From contig NZ_LFLS01000036.1 of assembly GCF_001189915.1 (NCBI RefSeq), positions 1-64,000 on the forward strand: a DNA stretch of 64,000 nt, given 5' to 3'. The stretch's first letter is position 1. Each line of letters begins with the position of its first letter. The DNA is from Herbaspirillum autotrophicum (GTDB taxonomy: Bacteria; Pseudomonadota; Gammaproteobacteria; Burkholderiales; Burkholderiaceae_D). A program made the position numbers and the translations under genes. The notes beneath the pieces were generated by a model. It was not told the origin of the DNA, did no database searches, and saw only the letters and a program-made list of their open reading frames with translations. Positions 54,645 through 63,326 of the stretch are shown piece after piece.

Positions 54645-55123
54645 TACTTCGCCCCATTGGTTTTAGACTTCCAGCCCGACGCGTTGGAAATGCCAGATAG
54701 TGCAGACGACCCAGCATTGAAATAGCCCGCGTTCTGCGCGTTGGCGCCAGCGATGGTCAGGCCCTGCGCCTGCGCCAGTAACTGGCGTTTCTTGGTGGTG
54801 CCGTTGTAGATGGTGGTAAGAGCGTCCTTTTCGCCCTCTTGCTCAATATCGGACTGCACCAGCTCTGCGGTACCAACATCCACATTCACCCCAGATTCGG
54901 CCAGTGCCGCGCGTGCTTGAGCGCGTTGCTTCTGTACCGACTTCCGAATTTGGTTTGCCTCAACCTCAGACTGCGCGGCTGCTGCGTCGGCGTCGGCTTG
55001 CGCTTGGGCCGCTTGGTAGTCCTTCTGATCTTTGGCGGCGTTGCCCTGCTCGATCGCCGAATATGTTCCAACAGCAGCGGCAGCAAACGCCGCGTAGGCG
55101 GCCAGTTCTGCACCTGTTCCCAT
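54644..55123 (-). CDS. internal virion protein, gp14-like
   Basis: A 159-residue protein with a hydrophobic N-terminal helix (LAAYAAFAAAAVGTYSAIEQGNAAKDQKDY) and Ala/Gln-rich coiled coil (QAQADADAAAAQSEVEANQIRKSVQKQRAQARAAL), the pattern of T7 gp14-type proteins that enter the outer membrane at ejection. GVNVDVGTAELVQSDIEQEGEKDALTTIYN is a segment often kept in such proteins. It lies between the GNAT gene and the gp15-like gene. Confidence 0.75.
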   Translation of the reverse strand: MGTGAELAAYAAFAAAAVGTYSAIEQGNAAKDQKDYQAAQAQADADAAAAQSEVEANQIRKSVQKQRAQARAALAESGVNVDVGTAELVQSDIEQEGEKDALTTIYNGTTKKRQLLAQAQGLTIAGANAQNAGYFNAGSSALSGISNASGWKSKTNGAK

Positions 55124-55125
55124 GT

Positions 55126-55569
55126 CTATAACTCCATCTCAAAAAGTGGGCCTGCATAATTGAAGCCGGCCAGCAGATAAAATCGGCTGATCTTTTCTAC
55201 GTTCAATCCGGTAGTGATCCCCATTTTTAGCCGCGTCGCACCGCGGCCTTTGCACCAGATTTTGAAAGCGTTGATCAACTTCAAAGCCGTAAATCCGTTG
55301 CGCTGGGTTGGTTCAAGGAAAAAGGAATAATCAAAGCCGACGAATTCCTCAGAAAACCAATATGTCGTAATTGCGCCTGCGATACCACCGATGACCACGC
55401 CCTCGCGCTCTGCGACGAACAGCACGCCAGCACCATTGATCAGGCTATGCATAAGGCTTGATACCTTGTCCCGGTCGTACGAAATCGGCGCAAAATCGGA
55501 TGATGCGTGCAGAATTTGTCCGAGGTCGACCACTCGCTCAACATCAGCATGGGTAGCGGCTCTAATCAT
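55126..55569 (-). CDS. phage-borne GNAT acetyltransferase
   Basis: A 147-residue GNAT-fold protein: MIRAATHADVERVVDLGQIL opening, GVLFVAEREGVVIGGIAGAITTY (beta 2-3), FSEEFVGFDYSFFLEPTQRNGFTALKLINAFKIWC (motif A, with Q/R-N-G-x-T/G), and ISRFYLLAGFNYAGPLFEMEL (motif B). It overlaps the tail-tube B gene by 8 bases, so it belongs to the virion operon. Role unknown; acetylation of a virion or host protein is possible. Confidence 0.85.
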   Translation of the reverse strand: MIRAATHADVERVVDLGQILHASSDFAPISYDRDKVSSLMHSLINGAGVLFVAEREGVVIGGIAGAITTYWFSEEFVGFDYSFFLEPTQRNGFTALKLINAFKIWCKGRGATRLKMGITTGLNVEKISRFYLLAGFNYAGPLFEMEL

Positions 55570-57712
55570 TGATAGTCACCTTTCGAATAACGTCCAGCAC
55601 ATGGAACGGCGCCGGGTACGGCTGCTCGATCAATTGCTGAGTTTTGTAGATTTCATCGCTCAGCGTCATGGTCGCGAAGTCCCCCTCTACCGTCGGCGGC
55701 GGGAGGTCGAGCACGTTGGTATCAAACTTGCGGAACTCGACGGGGGTACCGTTGACGACGGCGGCCTGTGTATCCAGCACGCGGATAATTACCGATGCCA
55801 CCGAAACCGGATTGCCCTGCGCTGTGGTGCCCTGGCTACCCAGTTCAGGTTGTAACAACTCGATCACCGCTTTGTAACCAAGCCCGATTTGCACGTTCCT
55901 TGCAGCCTGCGACAACGTGACGGCGCCGGCAGTAACGGTATGCTCGCCCATGTATGCGCCGTCGCCTCGGACGTGCACCGTTTTGCCTTCCAGATGAGCC
56001 AGCCCACTCCAAACGGTTTTACCGGCCGGGTCGGAACCGACCACGCAAGAATCAAGCAAGACATCACGGTCGAACACTTCGAGATATCGCTTTGTCACAC
56101 CGCCAATCTTGCGGGAGACAATCACATAGGTATCCTCAGCGGTGGCGGTGGGTATTGTGCTGACGGACTCCCAATTGCCCTGAGTCAGCCAGCGGCCCCA
56201 GCCGATGACTTCTTGATCGATGTCATATGCGCAAACCGCCATCACGCCGTCATTACGGACCGCGTACAGCGTCGAATCTTTCTTTTCGAATGAAAATTCA
56301 CGCAATCCGGTGGCGGTGATGTGTTCGGCAAAGACAGTGCGGTCCGGCGCGGGAAAGCCGTCAATGTCGTATCGGTATCCCATCGCGTGCACCTTCAGGC
56401 CGTCTGCGCTGCAAAACAGCAGTTCGTTGCCGACCTTGATTGGTCGCACCGGTGAGCATCCCGCGCTGGATTCATCGTTTTTGTCGATGTTGGTTGGCGT
56501 AATCGCCTTGTCCTGGCCGCCGGTGAGACTCATTTCGTCGGATTCGGTCAGCACCAACATTTTCCGCGACGGTGCGAGGTGCACGATCGGGCTATTGCTG
56601 GCGCCGTCCAGCTCGAACGCAAAGGCATCATCATCAGCAACGCCGATCTGGAAACTCAGATAACCCCGGATGATGCTGCCCCAGACGGTCTGAGGATAGG
56701 CAAAGGTGTTTGCAAAATACAGGCGCTGCTTGTTGATGGTCACCGCCCGGGGAAAGCCTCGGACCGCGTTCCATGAATTGGCCTGCAACTCCCAAGCGCT
56801 GGGCGGCGCTGCGACGGCGGTAGTGACTTCAGTCAACACAACGCCAGTGACGCTCGTTGGCGAGTTGTACGCCGTGATCTTGACCAGGCCGGAATTGAGA
56901 GATACATATTTACCCACGTCGTCCGCGCGCCAGCCCGCCACCGACAGCCCAAGGCTGATCACTGCATCGGGAATACCGGCAGCGGACGGCGTGATCGTCG
57001 CATTTGGCGAACCGGTCAGCGTCCAGCTATTTGCCGGCAATGCCAGTGCATCAAAGCTGCTCGTAATATTGAGCGCCGCCACCGTGGCACTGGTAACGCC
57101 AGTGATAGCGGCAACCCCCGACCCAGACACAAACTGGCGTCCAACATCGGCGGCAAGGAACACAGCAGATGCGGCGGTAGCGACGGCGGCGCCCACAGCG
57201 AGCGAGTTCAACGTAAGAGCAATCGCCGGCGTGGTACCCACTTCTGAAAATGGCTCTGTGATGAATGGCGTATTTGCCAGCTTCCACGATGCGTCACCAA
57301 AGCGCTGCAGGCGCTGGGGATAAACGGAAGCGTGAGCAAAGAACGCGGTATCGGATTTCTGAACGTAGCTGATCGCGCCCAACTGGTCGACGGTGTAAGG
57401 TGTGGCGACTTCGAAAGCACCAATGCGGGCGCGGTTCTTGTACATCCACATGTACCCTGCCCCCATCAGCAGGATGTATGCCTGATTGCGGCTGTAGACG
57501 AAGCTGACCAGGCGACCGATCCCTGACCCTTTGATTTCGCCAATGAACCGGGTACCGGGCCGCCGATATGCGCCACCTTGAATTGTGACGACGCAATTTT
57601 CGAGGCGCTTCAGGCCGTTTCCATATTTCGCCACATCCATGCGACCCATCGCGATGCGTGGCGACAGTTCGCCTGAAGTGAAGTTGGTTTGAATGAGAGA
57701 GGCGCGCGCCAT
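55562..57712 (-). CDS. tail tubular protein B-like (gp12-type)
   Basis: A 716-residue structural protein, the long partner of the preceding gene. Opening LIQTNFTSGELSPRIAMGRMDVAKYGNGLKRLENCVVTIQGGAYRRPGTRFIGE is diagnostic of podovirus nozzle proteins. Beta-rich throughout, with SRKMLVLTESDEMSLTGGQDKAITPTNI in the middle. It starts 2 bases after the stop of the gp11-type gene. It would form the lower short-tail tube. Confidence 0.88.
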   Translation of the reverse strand: MARASLIQTNFTSGELSPRIAMGRMDVAKYGNGLKRLENCVVTIQGGAYRRPGTRFIGEIKGSGIGRLVSFVYSRNQAYILLMGAGYMWMYKNRARIGAFEVATPYTVDQLGAISYVQKSDTAFFAHASVYPQRLQRFGDASWKLANTPFITEPFSEVGTTPAIALTLNSLAVGAAVATAASAVFLAADVGRQFVSGSGVAAITGVTSATVAALNITSSFDALALPANSWTLTGSPNATITPSAAGIPDAVISLGLSVAGWRADDVGKYVSLNSGLVKITAYNSPTSVTGVVLTEVTTAVAAPPSAWELQANSWNAVRGFPRAVTINKQRLYFANTFAYPQTVWGSIIRGYLSFQIGVADDDAFAFELDGASNSPIVHLAPSRKMLVLTESDEMSLTGGQDKAITPTNIDKNDESSAGCSPVRPIKVGNELLFCSADGLKVHAMGYRYDIDGFPAPDRTVFAEHITATGLREFSFEKKDSTLYAVRNDGVMAVCAYDIDQEVIGWGRWLTQGNWESVSTIPTATAEDTYVIVSRKIGGVTKRYLEVFDRDVLLDSCVVGSDPAGKTVWSGLAHLEGKTVHVRGDGAYMGEHTVTAGAVTLSQAARNVQIGLGYKAVIELLQPELGSQGTTAQGNPVSVASVIIRVLDTQAAVVNGTPVEFRKFDTNVLDLPPPTVEGDFATMTLSDEIYKTQQLIEQPYPAPFHVLDVIRKVTIND

Positions 57713-57714
57713 GA

Positions 57715-58296
57715 TTAACCGCCTCTCGATTCGATCAACGAAAAATCGTCACTCAGTTCCTGCGCCGAGTTCTCTTGCGAGTCAACACTACGTGCCAGCG
57801 CCGCCATTTTGACGTATTCATCTTTGAGGGTATCCCGCAGTGAGGTGGATTGAGTGACCGGGTAGGCGAGTTTCCAGAGCATGCGCGCCGTCATCAATTC
57901 AACGAGCTTGGAATCCCACGTTGCTTCTTTGTAATTTTTGAAAACGTACTCGACCGGCAGTGAGCTACCAGACGCCAAGATGTTGCGCCCCTCGATCTTG
58001 AAGCGGGCAACCCCATCGCTATCGATGCGGGTACCGCCGACAGCAATCAGTCGCAGAAAATCAGACGGCAAAGCGAATTGAGAACTGAAATCGAAGGCCG
58101 GCGCAACCGACAGCCGCGCCAGCACAGTGCGTGTCGTGGAACAGTTCCAAGGAAATTCACGAAGGATTGAATCGCGCTCGATTGGGTAAAGATTTGCGCA
58201 CAGCACGGCGCGATCACCGGCCTCAGTAAACGACGAAATCGGCGTCTTGCCGAGTTGGAGTAATGCAGCACTGCATATTGAGATATCGGTAGCGAT
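57715..58296 (-). CDS. tail tubular protein A-like (gp11-type), unusual start
   Basis: About 193 residues. The conserved opening (ATDISICSAALLQLGKTPISSF) and SILREFPWNCSTTRTVLARL match the head-tail adaptor/upper tail-tube family. No ATG, GTG or TTG precedes that block except a TTG at 58341 inside the terminator hairpin. Two ATC codons at 58299 and 58296 follow GGGGG, so an AUC start (58296 used here) is the simplest reading; initiation at the TTG through an unfolded terminator is the alternative. It is the first gene after the terminator at 58312-58343. Confidence 0.8.
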   Translation of the reverse strand: MATDISICSAALLQLGKTPISSFTEAGDRAVLCANLYPIERDSILREFPWNCSTTRTVLARLSVAPAFDFSSQFALPSDFLRLIAVGGTRIDSDGVARFKIEGRNILASGSSLPVEYVFKNYKEATWDSKLVELMTARMLWKLAYPVTQSTSLRDTLKDEYVKMAALARSVDSQENSAQELSDDFSLIESRGG

Positions 58297-58311
58297 GATG
58301 GCCCCCTGTAA

Positions 58312-58343
58312 GGAAAAAAGGGGCGACCAAGGCCGCCCCAAAG
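58312..58343 (-). terminator. Rho-independent terminator
   Basis: On the minus strand GGGGCG and CGCCCC form a stem around GCCTTGGT, followed by TTTTTTCC. It lies about 20 bases after the stop of the 58362-58820 gene and would lower expression of tail genes relative to head genes. Confidence 0.8.
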
Positions 58344-58361
58344 CTACAACAACAGCGGAGA

Positions 58362-58820
58362 CTACGGAGCGACGAACTGAACTTCTGCGCGGAATGCAGC
58401 GTTTGCGGTTGTGACAGCACCGGCAAACGTGCCGTAGATTTCCACGTCCTGCGGCATGACGTAATATTGACCGTTGACCAGCTTGGTACCAGTGTTGAAC
58501 TGGCCCGTCTGCGCTGCGGCCAGCGATGCGGCATTCAGAATTGCGGTGGCGTCAATTGGTACCTTTGTCACTGCGTCGCGAATACCCAGAGACAGAGTAG
58601 ATGCGGCGGTGTTGGCGGCGTTGGACAGCGACACCGGCAACACGACGCGGGAGCCTTTCGGCAGAATCAATGCGGTGCCGAACGTGTCGTTGATGGCCGC
58701 TGCGGCATACGCGGCAGCACTGTCGATGATTGCAGTCCGGATGCGGTTGAGCGCAGTTGCCGTCGATTTTGTACCGGCCACTTGGGCAATCTTGGTACGG
58801 GTTACGGTATCTAATTCCAT
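58362..58820 (-). CDS. probable head structural protein
   Basis: A 152-residue Ala/Thr-rich soluble protein, MELDTVTRTKIAQVAGTKSTATALNRI..., with repeated small-residue strands (IINDTFGTALILPKGSRVVLPVSLSN region). I do not recognise a family. It lies directly after the major capsid gene and before a terminator, so a head decoration or minor capsid role is likely. A perfect 8-bp inverted repeat ATAGCGCC/GGCGCTAT (58853-58876) sits between it and the capsid stop. Confidence 0.6.
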   Translation of the reverse strand: MELDTVTRTKIAQVAGTKSTATALNRIRTAIIDSAAAYAAAAINDTFGTALILPKGSRVVLPVSLSNAANTAASTLSLGIRDAVTKVPIDATAILNAASLAAAQTGQFNTGTKLVNGQYYVMPQDVEIYGTFAGAVTTANAAFRAEVQFVAP

Positions 58821-58879
58821 GAGATTTCACCTTAATGTGTGTGGAATGGCGTATAGCGCCCAGACTGCGGCGCTATTCC

Positions 58880-59740
58880 TTATTGGTAAGAGATGGAAAC
58901 GACCTTGGCCTCGTCTTGCCGGCCGGCGCCGTAGCTGCCTTCCATGCTGACCTGCCAGAGATTCTTTTTGTCCGGGCGCTTGTCGACGTCGCCGGCTTCA
59001 TAGCCATAGCCAAAATGCAGCGCATCCTTGCTATAGGCCACCGTGGTACGCACGCCGGCATTGTTGCGGACCTTTTCGTATGGGATCCACGTAAAGCCCA
59101 GCCATTGCCCGTCGATCTTGCCATCCTGCAGCATCTTGCCGGCCATGTAATCCGCGCTGGTCAGTGTGGTGTCGGCCAGGATCTGCTGCATCGCCAGCGA
59201 ATCCCACAACATGAACAATTCTTCTTCGTCGGCTTCGTTGGCACGGAAGATCGATCGGGCCTGAATGATCTTGGCTTTGGTCAAGCCAGTGCCGCCGGAT
59301 GCGATGATCTGACCTGCCGGCAGAGTATTGGAGGCCAAGCCGTCGAGCGAATTGATCGGATTGAGCGCAGCGTTGTAGATGATGTCGTCAATCTTGCGGT
59401 TACGCATCGCAATCAAACTTTGCATGTACTGACCGCCCGTCACCGGATTGACTGCCATTTTCGGAATATCCGCACGATCCAGCGGCAGCGCCTTGAAGAA
59501 GTCGCGCAGCGGGACGTTACGATTTGTGTGATCGATGTCGCCGAAAATGGTATCGCCGTGGCGCACGGTGTTTTCGTCCATGTCGCCAAGGGCGCCGAGG
59601 TTGTTGATCGTGAACGACGAGCCTTGAATCTGACCGCGATCAACAACGGTACGGCGCAGGCGCGATTCTTTCTGTTGGGCGGCCAGGCGCAGCGCCGTGT
59701 CGAATTTGGTAATGAACTGCCGGGTAACGGTATCCGTCAT
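58880..59740 (-). CDS. major capsid protein
   Basis: A 286-residue protein matching a podovirus/BPP-1-Bcep22-like capsid family: TVTRQFITKFDTALRLAAQQKESRLRRTV at the N-terminus, IPKMAVNPVTGGQYMQSLIAMRNRKIDDIIYNAA in the middle, FRANEADEEELFMLWDSLAMQQIL and WLGFTWIPYEKVRNNAGVRTTVAYSKDALHFGYG near the C-terminus. Preceded by its own regulatory block: a terminator ending the upstream transcript and the 17-base motif at 59876. Confidence 0.88.
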   Translation of the reverse strand: MTDTVTRQFITKFDTALRLAAQQKESRLRRTVVDRGQIQGSSFTINNLGALGDMDENTVRHGDTIFGDIDHTNRNVPLRDFFKALPLDRADIPKMAVNPVTGGQYMQSLIAMRNRKIDDIIYNAALNPINSLDGLASNTLPAGQIIASGGTGLTKAKIIQARSIFRANEADEEELFMLWDSLAMQQILADTTLTSADYMAGKMLQDGKIDGQWLGFTWIPYEKVRNNAGVRTTVAYSKDALHFGYGYEAGDVDKRPDKKNLWQVSMEGSYGAGRQDEAKVVSISYQ

Positions 59741-59875
59741 TTGAAACTCCCTGAGTATTGAGAAAAAGGTTTTGCTTTCGCCTGATTCAGGGTGTCCGTC
59801 GCCGGGCCTTATGTTGGCTATCTGTCCAGGGTGTCCATTGCTGGGCCTGTGCGATGGATTCTAGGTATAGGTGCC

Positions 59876-59892
59876 TGTCGGAATCCCGACAA
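59876..59892 (-). promoter_or_regulatory. phage motif copy B, upstream of the capsid gene
   Basis: Reads TTGTCGGGATTCCGACA on the minus strand, abutting the T run of the preceding terminator and 136 bases before the capsid ATG. TTGTCG with a 17-base spacer to TATACC could form a sigma-70-like promoter at this copy. Confidence 0.6.
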
Positions 59893-59917
59893 AATAAAAA
59901 ACGGCCCGTAGGCCGTT
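59891..59917 (-). terminator. Rho-independent terminator after scaffold gene
   Basis: On the minus strand AACGGCC and GGCCGTT form a perfect 7-bp stem around TACG, followed by TTTTTATTTT. It lies 20 bases beyond the scaffold stop. Confidence 0.85.
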
Positions 59918-59936
59918 GTGGTGAGGTTGATGAGCG

Positions 59937-60800
59937 TTACAGCTTTCCGGCTTTTTCCAACTTCGCATAGTGCGCGTTCACTTGCGCTGTAACCTTTTCA
60001 TGCTCAGGGTCGTTGGCGTTCTGATATGCCTTGCTGGACATAGCGACGTTGATATCAAAGCCTGCCGGTACTGCGCCGTTTGCATTCGGCGGCGTCTTGT
60101 CTTCGCTCATTTCCCCACCGACCGCAGCCAAGAGGCGCAGCGCTACCGGGTTATTACCAATCGCCTTTTCGATCTCGGCGTATGGGATTCCAATCGATTC
60201 ACCGATCGACACAGCCGCCTTGTGTGCGTTGCGGAAATTGGCGTCAGACGCTTCGCCCCATGTTTCCCGCAACTGAGAAACCACCTCGCCGGTCTGCGCC
60301 TGCGAATCAGCAGCAACCAGATTCGGCAACAGGCTGAAATACTCGGACATCACGCCCTCATATTGCTTTTGCGTCAGCCCCATGCCGTGAGCCTTTTTAG
60401 CGAATTCCTCGGTGCTTAACTCAACACCCTTCAACTCCTCTGGCAGGTCCGGCACCTTGTATTCGCTGAATTCCTTCGGCGGTACGTCGCCGCTGCCCAT
60501 GCGCTTTTCAAGGTGCGACCGCGCTTGATCAACCTTTTGCAACGATGCTTCAGCATCGATCGTGCCGTCTTCCTTTTTGACACGATATTTTTCAGGGATG
60601 GATTCAACTGTCCACGCCGGTGCCGCCTCACCGCCGGTGCCGAGCGCGGAACCATCACCACCGGTGCCTCCATCACCACCGGTTGCAGCTGCGGCCGCTG
60701 CCGCTGCTGCTGGATCACCACCAGCACCGCCCCCACCTTCGCCACCGTCACCGGTAGCTGCATCCAGTAATTTAAAGAATTTAGTCAGAAATCTCATCAT
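59937..60800 (-). CDS. capsid scaffolding protein
   Basis: A 287-residue acidic protein. Residues about 14-58 are a low-complexity Gly/Ala/Asp tract (GDGGEGGGGAGGDPAAAAAAA), followed by IPEKYRVKKEDGTIDAEASLQKVDQARSHLEKRMG, a motif seen in phage scaffold or head-assembly proteins, and long amphipathic helices (LVAADSQAQTGEVVSQLRETWGEASDANFRNA). The C-terminus is basic and helical (NAHYAKLEKAGKL), as needed to contact capsid subunits. It lies between portal and capsid genes, as expected for T7 gp9 counterparts. Confidence 0.82.
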   Translation of the reverse strand: MMRFLTKFFKLLDAATGDGGEGGGGAGGDPAAAAAAAAATGGDGGTGGDGSALGTGGEAAPAWTVESIPEKYRVKKEDGTIDAEASLQKVDQARSHLEKRMGSGDVPPKEFSEYKVPDLPEELKGVELSTEEFAKKAHGMGLTQKQYEGVMSEYFSLLPNLVAADSQAQTGEVVSQLRETWGEASDANFRNAHKAAVSIGESIGIPYAEIEKAIGNNPVALRLLAAVGGEMSEDKTPPNANGAVPAGFDINVAMSSKAYQNANDPEHEKVTAQVNAHYAKLEKAGKL

Positions 60801-61029
60801 TTACTCCTACGTTGTTGGCATGATTGATTTGTCGCACGATGTGCTGCACGACGTTGTTTTCCCCTTGATTGAGGTATGTTTTCAGCACTGCATCGATACC
60901 GCCAGATGTAGATGCGCCCTTGCTGAACAGGCTCACAAGATGGTCGAAAATGGCAGCGCCGCGCGCGTCAATTTCAAACACCTGGCGGTAAAGTTCTGGT
61001 GTAACTTCAGTTGGTGGCTTGTTGTTCAT
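60781..61029 (-). CDS. small phage protein, Bbp19-like
   Basis: An 82-residue protein, MNNKPPTEVTPELYRQVFEIDARGAAIFDHLVSLFSKG..., ending IVRQINHANNVGVNDEISD. The pattern (one globular helical domain with an early F-x-x-D-x-x-G and a Q-H-I-V-R-Q-I end) recalls the Bbp19 family of BPP-1-like podoviruses, always next to the portal gene. It overlaps the scaffold start by 20 bases. Function is unknown; a head-assembly role is likely from position. Confidence 0.6.
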   Translation of the reverse strand: MNNKPPTEVTPELYRQVFEIDARGAAIFDHLVSLFSKGASTSGGIDAVLKTYLNQGENNVVQHIVRQINHANNVGVNDEISD

Positions 61030-61037
61030 GGTCTTGG

Positions 61038-62672
61038 TTACTGCGCGAATGAGCTTTCGATTGCCTTCTGACCGGCCACGGCTTGCAACTGCTGCTGTTG
61101 GGCCTGTTGCGTCGCCTGGTCGGCAGCAGCACTATCTGCCTTACGCTTGGCAATGAGCTGCTCCGGACCGCGTAACAGGTTGGCCGGCACGCCCAGCGCC
61201 AGACCCTTCTGATAATTGGCCGCGTCGAAGTCGATCACGTCCAGCGAATTGGTGTTTTGCAAAGCCTGCGCCTGCTCGATCAGGCCACCGATCAGCACAT
61301 CGACTGCGTTGACTTCTTCCATTTTCTGGGCGCGGGCCAAGGGGCTGATGTACTTGACGATAAAATCGCGGCCCTTCAGCGAGTCTGGTATCGGTCCGAT
61401 TTCCTGCTCCAATGCGCCAGAACGGTAGGCAATGGCAAAACACCGCTCTACCAAGACTTGCAGATATTCGCCTTGGAAGCGGGCAAACATCGGTCCCAGC
61501 TGCTGGCGAATCTGGTTTGCTCGCTGCATGATTTCCGTCGCTGAGCGTACTGCGCCATCCAGCGGAGTGAGTTGATCAGCCAGCAGCGATTTACTGATTG
61601 ACCGGCGCAACTGATCGGCCTTTGAAAACGACACATTGAAGTCGGCACCGGTCTTGAGCGATACCAGATTTTCTATATTGCTCACCATGATGACCCGCCG
61701 CGCGCCGACTTTAATCGTGCGCGGGTTAATCACTCCGTCATCGGTAGCCTTCCACATTCCGGAAATGGCAAGATCGAGACTGCCAAGCTCCAACCGCAGA
61801 ATGTCGTTCAGCGTCTTGACGCTGGGCAGCACATTGGAACCGATGCCTGTTGCATAGGGCGTACCCGGAATCAGGCGCCAGCGTGGAACGGCACAAGGGA
61901 ATTCCATGTAGCCGCTGTCGCGCAAGACGGTTTTCTCGCTGACTTCGATATGCACGCTGCGGAAAGGCATTGACTGCTTGGTGAATCCCTTCTTTCCCTG
62001 CGGGTTCGGCTCTATCGACCAGATGACAGGCACCGCGTCCGAATACTTTCCATCTTCGTATCGCTTGCGGGTAACATCCGAAACGTTGTCGATACCGTAC
62101 TCAGTCACCACTTGTTCGACGGTCGGCGACCAGCTTCGGTGTAGTACGTCGACGCGCCCATTAGATTTTGACGCGGCCACGTAGCACTGCCAGAGCGGCC
62201 AGGCTTCGAAGTTGTAACCGCCGATTTCATTGCCGGCATTGTCCCGGGCTTGGTCGGCATACATGACAAACCAGCCGGCCGGCAGCAAGTCAGAGAGGTT
62301 TTCATATGCCACGGCGTCGAAGCCGGAAGCGTGGATATTCTCGAAAACAAACTGCGTTGCTCCGTCCATCCATCCGTTTTCTTCTTCGGACTTCTGGCCG
62401 GCATCCAGATCAAACCAGCGCGAGTTGGCAGGGTGCATGCCGGATGCGATTGCAGCCTTCAGCACCTCGGCGTCATCCATTGCCGTGTTGTCGTACAGAC
62501 GCGCACGCTGTGACGCGGCACTGGTTGAAGCTGTTTCAGTAACGCCATACCAGCCGATCGAGCGTTCCGGCGCCAGATAATCGAACACCTCGCGCCACAC
62601 TGAGTCATGCGGCTGGCGCTGCGTGACCAGCTGCTGATGCCGGCGAATGATTTTGTCTACGAGGTCGCTCAT
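61038..62672 (-). CDS. portal / head-tail connector protein
   Basis: A 544-residue T7 gp8-type portal. N-terminal SDLVDKIIRRHQQLVTQRQPHDSVWREVFDYLAPERS is the classical opening; WSPTVEQVVTEYGIDNVSDVTRKRYEDG and VPRWRLIPGTPYATGIGSNVLPSVKTLNDILRLELG lie in the clip and wing regions, and RSATEIMQRANQIRQQLGPMFARFQGEYLQVLVERCFAI forms the stem. The C-terminus is Gln-rich. ATGA overlap with the small gene upstream. It heads the virion block. Confidence 0.93.
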   Translation of the reverse strand: MSDLVDKIIRRHQQLVTQRQPHDSVWREVFDYLAPERSIGWYGVTETASTSAASQRARLYDNTAMDDAEVLKAAIASGMHPANSRWFDLDAGQKSEEENGWMDGATQFVFENIHASGFDAVAYENLSDLLPAGWFVMYADQARDNAGNEIGGYNFEAWPLWQCYVAASKSNGRVDVLHRSWSPTVEQVVTEYGIDNVSDVTRKRYEDGKYSDAVPVIWSIEPNPQGKKGFTKQSMPFRSVHIEVSEKTVLRDSGYMEFPCAVPRWRLIPGTPYATGIGSNVLPSVKTLNDILRLELGSLDLAISGMWKATDDGVINPRTIKVGARRVIMVSNIENLVSLKTGADFNVSFSKADQLRRSISKSLLADQLTPLDGAVRSATEIMQRANQIRQQLGPMFARFQGEYLQVLVERCFAIAYRSGALEQEIGPIPDSLKGRDFIVKYISPLARAQKMEEVNAVDVLIGGLIEQAQALQNTNSLDVIDFDAANYQKGLALGVPANLLRGPEQLIAKRKADSAAADQATQQAQQQQLQAVAGQKAIESSFAQ

Positions 62673-62863
62673 TGTCCGAGGGAAGATTTACCGTAAGAGA
62701 GTGCAGCGCCGGCACCGGTGGACAGCGCAGATTGTTGCTGCTGGCGGCGCCGGGCCGCCTGCGTCATATTGGTTTTTTGGGCAGCTTCGGCGGCTGCTTC
62801 AGCCGCTTCGGCTTTGGGGTCGGTCTTTACGACCGCTGGGGTACTGCCGCCACCGCCGCACAT
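62669..62863 (-). CDS. small phage protein before portal
   Basis: A 64-residue protein, MCGGGGSTPAVVKTDPKAEAAEAAAEAAQKTN..., built of an Ala/Glu-rich helix and a Gln-rich stretch (ARRRQQQQSALSTGAG). Short N-terminal C-G-G-G-G proteins like this are common directly before podovirus portal genes; function unknown. ATG 62863 begins one base after the upstream stop, and the stop overlaps the portal start. Confidence 0.65.
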   Translation of the reverse strand: MCGGGGSTPAVVKTDPKAEAAEAAAEAAQKTNMTQAARRRQQQQSALSTGAGAALSYGKSSLGQ

Positions 62864-62864
62864 G

Positions 62865-63278
62865 TCAGGAACCCTTGCCCACTGCCACAGCCCAATTCGC
62901 AGGAACAATCCAGCCTTCAGCGGTCAGCACCGGCGTGGTCGGCTTCGATGCAAGGGTTTTGTGGTAGTCCGGCAGCGGCTCAGCCTTGACGACCGAGGCA
63001 GCAGCGCGGGTGCCGGCGGCCTTGAGCGCTTCGATCTGCTGCGCCTGATTCTCAAACATCCCCATCAACTTGGCGAAGTCTGCGGCGCTGACGGTCGGGG
63101 CCGCCGCTTGTGCTTGTTCGGCCAGTTCTTCGGCCTTGACGACCGAGGCAGCAGCGTATGCTGTGGCACCATCGGATGCGCCAGTCTCGACCACTTCGGT
63201 GCCGGTGGTTTCGAGAGCGGTGATGTTCTGTGGGTCTTCGCCTGGCGTGGCTACGTTGCGGGTTGTTTTGGTGGTCAT
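62865..63278 (-). CDS. phage hypothetical protein with internal repeat
   Basis: A 137-residue Ala/Thr-rich protein. The peptide AAASVVKAE occurs twice, 50 residues apart, encoded by a perfect 24-base repeat (62983-63006 and 63133-63156). The C-terminal part (PDYHKTLASKPTTPVLTAEGWIVPANWAV) looks folded. AGGAG lies eight bases before ATG 63278. No family recognised. Motif copy A sits 56 bases upstream of its start. Confidence 0.6.
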   Translation of the reverse strand: MTTKTTRNVATPGEDPQNITALETTGTEVVETGASDGATAYAAASVVKAEELAEQAQAAAPTVSAADFAKLMGMFENQAQQIEALKAAGTRAAASVVKAEPLPDYHKTLASKPTTPVLTAEGWIVPANWAVAVGKGS

Positions 63279-63326
63279 GTGGGACTCCTGAGAGGTTGCC
63301 GGAAGGATCAGCGGCAACTTTATCGG

